From the NCBI GenBank assembly GCA_905234575.1, contig CAJOIG010000051.1, forward strand, positions 1 to 10,542: DNA of 10,542 bases. The letters are read 5' to 3'. Made by a program: the position numbers and the translations under genes. Positions 5,894 through 10,542 of the stretch are shown in pieces (the stretch's first letter is position 1; each line of letters opens with the position of its first letter). Under the pieces are notes generated by a model that saw only the letters and a list, made by a program, of their open reading frames with translations, made no database searches and had not been told where the DNA came from. This DNA is from an uncultured Oscillospiraceae bacterium (lineage in GTDB: Bacteria; Bacillota; Clostridia; Oscillospirales; Oscillospiraceae).

Positions 5894-7189
5894 TCACCAG
5901 ATCATGAGCCGGTCCGCCTCCCGGCGGAGTTCCTCGCGGAAATCGGGATGCGCGATGGCGATGAGCGCGTCCCGGCGCTCCCGCACCGAGCGGTTGCGGA
6001 GCTTCGCGATGCCGTATTCGGTGACGACGTAGTCCACGATGTTCCGGGAGATGGACACCACGGAGCCGGGCGTCAGACCCGGCTGGATGCGGGAGACCGT
6101 CCCGTTTTTCGCGGTGGACTGGAGCGCGAGGATCCCGCGGCCGCCCTTGGCGTGGAACGCGCCGTAGGCAAAATCGAAGGCGCCGCCGGTGCCGGAGAAC
6201 TGCCGGAAGCCCAGGCTCTCCGAGCACACCTGTCCGGTGAGGTCGATCTGCAGGGCGGTGTTCACGGAGACCATGTTGTCGTTCTGCGCGATGACGAAGG
6301 GGTCGTTCACATAGGAGACCGGCAGCACCCGCACGAGGGGGTTGCGGTCGATGTAGCGGTAGAACCGATCGCTGCCCCAGGCGAAGGCGCAGACCGTCTG
6401 CCCGGGATGGAGGTTCTTGCGGAAGTTCGTGATGACGCCGGCGTGCATGAGCTGGGCCATGGCGTCGCTGAACATCTCGGTGTGGACGCCGAGGTCGTGC
6501 TTGTCCATGAGGGCGTCCGCCACGGCGTTAGGCAGGCCGCCGATGCCGAGCTGGATGGTGTCGCCGTCGCGGATGAGCTCCGCGATGTTCCGGGCGATCT
6601 GCTGCTGAGTCTCGGTGACGGGGTACTCCGGCGCGGTGGAGATGGGGCCCTCGGCCCGGACGAAATAGTCCACCTCGTGGATGGGGACCTGGATCGTGCC
6701 GATGGTCCACGGGATGTTCTCGTTCACCTCGAAGATCACAAGATCCGCCGCCTCGATCATCTCGCGCTCCATCTGCTGGCTGACCGACATGCAGACGAAG
6801 CCGTATTCGTCGATGGGCGTGACCGCCGCCATGAAGATGCGCGGCTTCCGCGTGCCGATGATCGTCTGGCTGAGGGAGTGCATGTTGTGGGGCACGAAGC
6901 TGACGCGTCCCGTCTCGTGCGCCTTCCGAAGCGGCCCGCCGTAGAACGCGGAGAGGATGTTCAGCGTTCCGGCGAGGGATTCGTCGTGGATGAACGGATA
7001 ATCCAGCGAGGGGTTGTTCGCCCACACGGTCACGTCCCGGACCCGGCCCTTCAGCGTGTGGAGGCGGCTCATGAGGTTGCGCGGCTCGTTGCCGTAGTGC
7101 CCGACCGCGATGGTGTCGCCGTCCTTCACCATGGACAGCGCCTCGTCGATGGAGATGAATTTGGATTCGTATTCTTCGCGTTTCGTCAT
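5894..7189 (-). CDS. acyl-CoA:carboxylate CoA-transferase (4-hydroxybutyrate/butyryl-CoA type)
   Basis: The product is 431 aa, the usual size for the AbfT/Cat2 and butyryl-CoA:acetate CoA-transferase family. The start at 7189 is preceded on the - strand by AGAAAGG and a 7-nt spacer. Family landmarks are a GIGGLPNAV segment (215-223), catalytic Glu238 in LGVHTEMFSD, SGTGGAFDFAYGA (332-344) and EYGIAKLR (391-398). As I recall, the active-site residue of Clostridium aminobutyricum AbfT is also Glu238. The enzyme exchanges CoA between a short-chain acyl-CoA and a free acid such as acetate through a glutamyl-CoA thioester, in the cytoplasm. Sequence alone does not say whether the substrate is 4-hydroxybutyrate, butyrate or another acid. 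It is the last gene of the leftward operon, 61 nt after the ferredoxin gene. A weak hairpin in the gap might adjust mRNA ends. It appears intact. Confidence 0.93.
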   Translation of the reverse strand: MTKREEYESKFISIDEALSMVKDGDTIAVGHYGNEPRNLMSRLHTLKGRVRDVTVWANNPSLDYPFIHDESLAGTLNILSAFYGGPLRKAHETGRVSFVPHNMHSLSQTIIGTRKPRIFMAAVTPIDEYGFVCMSVSQQMEREMIEAADLVIFEVNENIPWTIGTIQVPIHEVDYFVRAEGPISTAPEYPVTETQQQIARNIAELIRDGDTIQLGIGGLPNAVADALMDKHDLGVHTEMFSDAMAQLMHAGVITNFRKNLHPGQTVCAFAWGSDRFYRYIDRNPLVRVLPVSYVNDPFVIAQNDNMVSVNTALQIDLTGQVCSESLGFRQFSGTGGAFDFAYGAFHAKGGRGILALQSTAKNGTVSRIQPGLTPGSVVSISRNIVDYVVTEYGIAKLRNRSVRERRDALIAIAHPDFREELRREADRLMIW

Positions 7190-7221
7190 GAAAAAGCCTT
7201 TCTGTTTCGTGTTCGTTTTGG

Positions 7222-7239
7222 TCCCGGACAAGGCCGGGA
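7222..7239 (-). other. short intercistronic hairpin
   Basis: TCCCGG (7222-7227) and CCGGGA (7234-7239) form a 6-bp stem between the ferredoxin and CoA-transferase genes. No U run follows on either strand, so it is not an obvious terminator. It could be an mRNA processing or stability element, or chance in GC-rich DNA. Confidence 0.3.
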
Positions 7240-7250
7240 GGGAAGACCCG

Positions 7251-7472
7251 CTATCGCCAGGAGACGAAGATGGGGTCCTCCTTGTGCGGCGTGACGTAGA
7301 TCGCGCCGGTGGGACAGTCCACCTCGCAGGAGGCGCAGCACATGCACTCCTGGACGTAGACCACACGGGCGACGCCGCGCTCCTCGTCCAGCCGGATCAC
7401 GTCCATGGGACAGCTGCGAACGCACTCGCCGCAGCCGATGCATTTTTCCTCGTCGATGGGCAATACGGCCAT
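7251..7472 (-). CDS. 2x[4Fe-4S] ferredoxin
   Basis: The product is 73 aa, typical for a small bacterial dicluster ferredoxin domain. The first cluster motif is C11-x2-C14-x2-C17-x3-C21-P. The second is C43-x2-C46-x2-C49-x3-C53-P, with an extra Cys45. It is predicted to be a cytoplasmic low-potential electron carrier. The start at 7472 lies one base after the stop of the crotonase remnant (TGA-C-ATG), and its ribosome site (GGAGGTGG) is embedded in the last codons of that remnant, so translation is probably coupled. It lies between an acyl-CoA-related remnant and a CoA-transferase, suggesting redox linked to acyl-CoA fermentation, but no partner oxidoreductase is in the window. It could also act as a small electron-transfer subunit of a complex encoded elsewhere. 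Confidence 0.93.
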   Translation of the reverse strand: MAVLPIDEEKCIGCGECVRSCPMDVIRLDEERGVARVVYVQECMCCASCEVDCPTGAIYVTPHKEDPIFVSWR

Positions 7473-7473
7473 G

Positions 7474-7728
7474 TCATTCCACCTCCATCCAGGTGTCCTC
7501 GGAGCAGATGGTCAGGTCGCACAGCATGGCGGAATCCCAGTGGAAGCCGGGGCCGGGGATCGCGCCGATGGTGGGCACGTCCAGGTCGAAGATCATGTTC
7601 TTGATGAGGTTCGTGTCGTCAAAGTACTGGTGCTGGAAGCGCTCGGTGGGGAGCTTGGAGTAGGTCTCCCGGCCGTTGGGGTCGGATTCGGTCATCCAGG
7701 CGTTTCCGATGTGGGTGAAGATGATGAT
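7474..7728 (-). pseudogene. crotonase (enoyl-CoA hydratase/isomerase family) remnant lacking both ends
   Basis: The first canonical start gives a 73-aa ORF at 7695-7474, but homology-like sequence continues upstream to about 7728 (IIIFTHIGNAWMTESD). The pattern fits the middle of a crotonase. A V/I-rich strand with a THIGNAW turn corresponds to the usual TGTGdaF segment, and a helix is followed by DLDVPTIGAIPGPGF (usually dIevPvIgAvnGPa). Last comes AMLCDLTICSED (usually l..CDi.laae). Crotonases are about 260 aa, so the N-terminal third and C-terminal 100 or so residues are missing. A perfect AGGAGG (7739-7734, - strand) sits 5 nt before ATC-ATC-ATC, with no ATG/GTG/TTG until 7695. The ORF ends one base before the ferredoxin ATG and supplies its ribosome site. 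Probably a decayed gene whose translated edges survived. A functional mini-protein, or an ATC start, cannot be excluded. Confidence 0.65.
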
Positions 7729-7755
7729 CTGTTCCTCCTGTGTGAGTGTTATTTT

Positions 7756-8412
7756 TTACGCTTCCGGTTTGGGGGCATTGAAAAACGGGGTCATCCGGAT
7801 GCCCGGCAGGGCCCGGTAGGAGAGCTGCACGAAGCGCCCCGTCAGCAGGACGGAGGCCACGGAGCTGACGCCGACGCTGGCAAGAGAGTGCTGGAAGAGG
7901 AGGTTTATGACGATGGCGACAATCACATACACCGCGTCGGCGCACATCTTGACATTGCCGAGCTTCTTGTCGTAGGTCCGGGCTACCACGTTGTTGAATT
8001 CGTCCGGCGCAGGGAGCATCAGGTCGCAGCCGGAGATGAGCGCCACGCCGAAGCCCTGGATGGCGATGCCCAGCACCAGCGCGATCCCCTTCTGCCAGAG
8101 GACCATCTGCGGATCCCAGAAGCCCATGAACAGATCTACGAGCTTCCCGAAGGGGACGCCTACGAAGGCGCACAGGATGCTTTTGAGGGTGACGCGCTTT
8201 TGCACGATGATCTGCAGCACCACGCACAGAATGTGGAGCAGGATGGTGGTGTTGCCCAGGGTGATGTGGGTGACGTTCGTTACGGCGTCCGGCACGGCGG
8301 TGATGGGGGAGACGCCCCAGTAGGTGCGCTTCAAAAGCACCAGCCCGATGGCCATGCACACGAGCCCGGCGATGTACTGCAGGATGCGGCGCGGCAGCTG
8401 TTTGTTCTTCAT
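7756..8412 (-). CDS. YczE/DUF6198-family integral membrane protein
   Basis: The product is 218 aa, normal for this family. The start at 8412 has an AAAGGAAAC ribosome site; longer in-frame starts would lie inside the promoter. Hydrophobic segments fall at about 12-29, 52-71, 79-97, 107-128 and 158-179, with a further one near 180-193. The N-terminal pattern (RILQYIAGLVCMAIGLVLL, then WGVSPITAVPDAV and TLGNTTILLHILCVVLQ) is the family hallmark: a small residue-rich first helix followed by G-x-S-P. Many relatives are annotated only as YczE/YitT-like membrane proteins, and their substrate is unknown. It is the first gene of the leftward operon, with promoter 8474-8502. Its TAA lies in frame with the crotonase remnant that follows. 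The context hints at a link with short-chain acid or CoA metabolism, but nothing in the sequence proves it. Confidence 0.82.
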   Translation of the reverse strand: MKNKQLPRRILQYIAGLVCMAIGLVLLKRTYWGVSPITAVPDAVTNVTHITLGNTTILLHILCVVLQIIVQKRVTLKSILCAFVGVPFGKLVDLFMGFWDPQMVLWQKGIALVLGIAIQGFGVALISGCDLMLPAPDEFNNVVARTYDKKLGNVKMCADAVYVIVAIVINLLFQHSLASVGVSSVASVLLTGRFVQLSYRALPGIRMTPFFNAPKPEA

Positions 8413-8437
8413 TGCTTGTTTCCTTTGCTGAGCGAAA

Positions 8438-8459
8438 GGTCCCGCGGCGGAGCGGGACC
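8438..8459 (-). promoter_or_regulatory. stem-loop in the 5' leader of the leftward operon
   Basis: GGTCCCGC (8438-8445) and GCGGGACC (8452-8459) form a perfect 8-bp stem with a 6-nt loop. Given the promoter at 8474-8502, the transcript would begin near 8467, so the hairpin starts about 8 nt from the 5' end. No U run follows. A 5'-end stabiliser or protein-binding element is plausible; no riboswitch fold was recognised. Confidence 0.5.
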
Positions 8460-8473
8460 GGTTTCTGCTATCA

Positions 8474-8502
8474 ATCATACCATATCCGCGCCCAAGTGGC
8501 AA
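8474..8502 (-). promoter_or_regulatory. promoter of the leftward membrane protein/ferredoxin/CoA-transferase operon
   Basis: On the - strand the -35 is TTGCCA (8502-8497; five of six matches to TTGACA). A 17-nt spacer ends in an extended TGG, followed by -10 TATGAT (8479-8474; five of six). The leader to the ATG at 8412 is about 55 nt. Its -10 region lies within one arm of the 13-bp inverted repeat. Confidence 0.85.
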
Positions 8503-8566
8503 ATGATTTTGTCCCCCCTGGCGGCTCCGGGCGTTGGGACTGGAAAAATCCGAGCGGATATGGTAT
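8477..8566. repeat. 13-bp perfect inverted repeat spanning divergent promoters
   Basis: ATACCATATCCGC (8477-8489) and its exact reverse complement GCGGATATGGTAT (8554-8566) are 64 bp apart. Each arm contains the extended -10 (TGG plus the first bases of the hexamer) of the promoter facing outward, so the two divergent promoters share a common core. A dimeric regulator bound to both arms could control both units. Symmetry produced by promoter duplication is an alternative. Confidence 0.85.
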
Positions 8567-8569
8567 TCT
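8541..8569 (+). promoter_or_regulatory. promoter of the SpoIIE-type phosphatase gene
   Basis: TGGAAA (8541-8546; four of six matches to TTGACA), a 17-nt spacer, an extended TGG (8561-8563) and -10 TATTCT (8564-8569). Transcription would start near 8576, leaving a very short leader. It is weaker than the opposing promoter at 8474-8502. Confidence 0.6.
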
Positions 8570-8600
8570 GGACAAAACGGATCATGGTTGGATGAGGCGT

Positions 8601-10388
8601 ATGAAACACGAAACGCGAAAAATCAGCATCATCGTTCAGGTCGCCGTCTTTTTTCTGATCGGCGTGCTGACGACGGGGATTTTGACGTATTTTACCGAGA
8701 CGTCGCATTACGAGACCAGCGTCAAAACGCAGACCGAGCTCCGCGCCGAGCAGATCGCGGACGAGGTGACGCTTGCTGTGACGGAGTATCCGGCCTATGC
8801 CTGGCTGATCCCGTACTGGTACGAGCACGCGGACGAAATGGACGTCGAGTACGACGCGGAGCTCGACGGCGGGACCCGGACGGCGGAAAAGTGCCGCGTG
8901 TTCTCGGAGCGGCATCCGGAGCTGCAGCTTCGGTATATGGACGCGGACCAATGCGGCGCCCTGTCCGCGGAGGATCAGAAGCTCTACGCGGAGATCGTCT
9001 ATTCCTGGCTGATCACCCGGATCGATCAGATCAAACGGGCCAATGATGTGGCCTACCTGTTCGCCGTGATCTCCGAGGAGCCCTACGACCGGCAGTTCTT
9101 CCTGTTCAGCGGGGCGGACCCCGGCGCGGTCCGGGGCACGAATTATGAGGAGGTCTATCCCCTCGGCCACACCGTCTCCGTTGCCGGGAGCCAGGAAAAC
9201 GCCATGCGGGAAGCGACCGAGTTTTCCAGTCACCTGGCGGACGCGGGCAATTATCTGGATTACTACGCGCTGCTCTGCTCCTTCGGGGAGCACAGCGTCC
9301 TCATCGGCCTGACCTACGACCTTACGGGCCTGCGGACCGACATCGGCGCCCAGACCGTGACCGGGACGTCGCTTGCGATCTTCCATCAAATCGTGCTGTC
9401 CCTGATCTGCCTTGCGCTGATCTCCCTGTTCGTGCTGCGGCCGCTGGGTACGGTGCAGTACAGCATCCGCCGGTACAAAAAGACAAAGGACAGCGGGACG
9501 GTGATCGCGGAACTGGCGGGGATCCGCTCGCAGAACGAGATCGGCGACCTGGCGGCGGACGTCTCGGATATGGTCCGGGAGATCGACGCCCACATGGAGG
9601 AGATCCGGACCATCACCGCCGAAAAGGAGCGCATCGGCACGGAGCTTGCGCTGGCGACGCGCATCCAGGCGGATATGCTGCCGAATATCTTCCCGCCCTT
9701 CCCGGACCGGAAGGAGTTCGACGTCTATGCCAGCATGGACCCGGCCAAGGAGGTCGGCGGCGATTTCTATGACTTCTTCCTGATCGACGAGGACCATCTC
9801 TGTCTCGTCATGGCGGACGTGTCCGGCAAGGGCATCCCTGCGGCGCTTTTCATGATGATGGCGAAGATCATCCTCGCGAACAACACCATGATGGGCTTGG
9901 AGCCTTGGGAGATCCTGACCGAGACGAACACCGCCATTTGCGACCACAACCGGGAGGAGATGTTCGTCACCGTCTGGCTCGGCATCCTGGAGATCTCCAC
10001 GGGAAAGCTCACCGCGGCGAACGCCGGACATGAATATCCGGTCCTGCGAAAGCCGGACGGCGCCTTTGAACTTGTGAAGGACAGGCACGGCTTCGTCATC
10101 GGCGGCATGGACGGCATGCGGTATAAGCAGTATGAGCTGACGCTCGCGCCCGGCTCGAAGCTGTTCCTGTACACGGACGGCGTGCCGGAGGCCACGAACG
10201 AGCGCAACGAGCTGTTCGGAACGGACCGGATGCTCGCGGCGCTGAACGCCGATCCCGGCGCGGCGCCGAAGCAGATCCTGCAGAACGTCCGCGCCGCGGT
10301 GGACGGGTTCGTGCAGAACGCGGAGCAGTTCGACGATCTGACCATGCTCTGCATGGAATACAACGGTCCCGTCAAAGACGGGGAATAA
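8601..10388 (+). CDS. membrane sensor HAMP-SpoIIE (PP2C-type) serine phosphatase
   Basis: The product is 595 aa from ATG 8601; ATG 8592 (three residues longer) is equally possible, since neither has a strong ribosome site. Layout: TM1 ~10-30, an extracytoplasmic sensor region ~31-258 resembling a Cache-type domain, TM2 ~259-280 ending FVLRPLG, a HAMP-like segment ~281-335 (QNEIGDLAADVSDM), and a short helical linker. A SpoIIE/PP2C phosphatase domain (~370-586) follows. Metal-binding residues are in place: EVGGDFYD (Asp388), DVSGKG (Asp406), YTDG (Asp526) and QFDDLT (Asp578/579). Such enzymes dephosphorylate anti-anti-sigma (STAS) proteins in partner-switching control of sigma factors. No STAS or anti-sigma gene is in the window, so the target must lie elsewhere. 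The gene has its own promoter, divergent from the leftward operon. No clear terminator follows before the next promoter. It appears complete. Confidence 0.92.
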   Translation: MKHETRKISIIVQVAVFFLIGVLTTGILTYFTETSHYETSVKTQTELRAEQIADEVTLAVTEYPAYAWLIPYWYEHADEMDVEYDAELDGGTRTAEKCRVFSERHPELQLRYMDADQCGALSAEDQKLYAEIVYSWLITRIDQIKRANDVAYLFAVISEEPYDRQFFLFSGADPGAVRGTNYEEVYPLGHTVSVAGSQENAMREATEFSSHLADAGNYLDYYALLCSFGEHSVLIGLTYDLTGLRTDIGAQTVTGTSLAIFHQIVLSLICLALISLFVLRPLGTVQYSIRRYKKTKDSGTVIAELAGIRSQNEIGDLAADVSDMVREIDAHMEEIRTITAEKERIGTELALATRIQADMLPNIFPPFPDRKEFDVYASMDPAKEVGGDFYDFFLIDEDHLCLVMADVSGKGIPAALFMMMAKIILANNTMMGLEPWEILTETNTAICDHNREEMFVTVWLGILEISTGKLTAANAGHEYPVLRKPDGAFELVKDRHGFVIGGMDGMRYKQYELTLAPGSKLFLYTDGVPEATNERNELFGTDRMLAALNADPGAAPKQILQNVRAAVDGFVQNAEQFDDLTMLCMEYNGPVKDGE

Positions 10389-10420
10389 TCGATAAGCGCT
10401 GTACTGCGGGCACATGGCCG

Positions 10421-10449
10421 TTGTAAAAGAAACCGCATTTTGATATACT
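10421..10449 (+). promoter_or_regulatory. promoter of the terminal nucleotidyltransferase gene
   Basis: TTGTAA (10421-10426), a 17-nt spacer, an extended TGA (10441-10443) and -10 TATACT (10444-10449). This is close to the housekeeping consensus and predicts a start near 10456, just upstream of an AAAGGAG ribosome site. Confidence 0.8.
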
Positions 10450-10482
10450 GCTCTTAGAAACCACGAAAGGAGTGTGCGAACC

Positions 10483-10542
10483 GTGACAAAGCCATACACG
10501 ATCCACCAGATTCAAAGCATTGTGTCTCCGATCGCCAAAGAA
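10483..10542 (+). CDS. probable MNT-type nucleotidyltransferase, N-terminal 20 residues only
   Basis: The GTG at 10483 follows AAAGGAG with a somewhat long 10-nt spacer. Only 20 codons are present before the window ends. The visible residues (KPYTIHQIQSIVSPIAKE) resemble the first helix of small DNA polymerase beta-like nucleotidyltransferases, which continue into a G-S-x-A-R-G and D-x-D active site. Those catalytic residues would lie beyond the edge and cannot be checked. Members of this family are often antitoxins paired with HEPN toxins, sometimes housekeeping or orphan genes. The assignment rests on this short similarity and the promoter and ribosome-site context. Confidence 0.5.
   Translation, partial: MTKPYTIHQIQSIVSPIAKE

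Noticed and set aside
7222..7239. Terminator between ferredoxin and CoA-transferase genes
   Set aside because: The 6-bp stem is not followed by a U run on the - strand.
5870..7294. Long + strand open frame of 474 codons across the CoA-transferase
   Set aside because: The - strand matches the CoA-transferase family over its whole length with Glu238. The + frame is a GC-rich shadow.
7405..8595. + strand open frame of 396 codons across ferredoxin, remnant and membrane protein genes
   Set aside because: It crosses several well-supported - strand genes and their promoter, and has no recognisable domain.
8475..10499. Long open frame of 674 codons on the - strand opposite the phosphatase
   Set aside because: The + strand encodes a full SpoIIE domain with all catalytic residues; the antisense frame has none and runs through both promoters.

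Overview
The window is G+C-rich (by eye a little over 60%). It looks like chromosomal DNA of a Gram-positive anaerobe, most likely a Clostridia-type Firmicute. The evidence is SigA-like promoters with extended -10 (TGn) elements, strong AGGAGG-type ribosome binding sites, a membrane SpoIIE-type phosphatase, a YczE-family membrane protein, and a fermentative CoA-transferase beside a 2x[4Fe-4S] ferredoxin. No rRNA, tRNA, CRISPR array or insertion sequence was seen.

Left half (about 1-5870, + strand): a cluster of exported proteins. A 127-aa lipoprotein (153-536) is followed by a right-handed beta-helix-like protein split by an apparent +1 frameshift (616-2500). Next come a secreted NTF2/SnoaL-like protein (2650-3630), a clear intrinsic terminator, and a second beta-helix-like protein of 679 aa (3742-5781). 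All four have signal peptides and Ser-Gly-Glu (SGE) rich low-complexity segments. The C-terminal ~77 residues of the 679-aa protein are a copy of the whole mature domain of the small lipoprotein. The module therefore exists separately next to one beta-helix gene and fused to another. The lipoprotein gene and the NTF2-like gene are driven by near-identical promoters (26 of 32 positions by hand), which suggests coordinated control. I know no named system with this layout; it is the best candidate here for something undescribed.

Right-centre (5821-8502, - strand): a probable operon read leftwards from a good promoter at 8474-8502. Its order is YczE/DUF6198-like membrane protein, a crotonase remnant missing both ends, a dicluster ferredoxin, and an AbfT/Cat-type CoA-transferase with its catalytic glutamate at residue 238. 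A bidirectional hairpin terminator separates it from the converging secreted-protein cluster.

Right end (8541-10542, + strand): a divergent promoter drives a membrane-anchored HAMP-SpoIIE/PP2C phosphatase. The two divergent -10 regions lie in the arms of a perfect 13-bp inverted repeat. After the phosphatase comes a strong promoter and the first 20 codons of a probable MNT-type nucleotidyltransferase that runs off the window.
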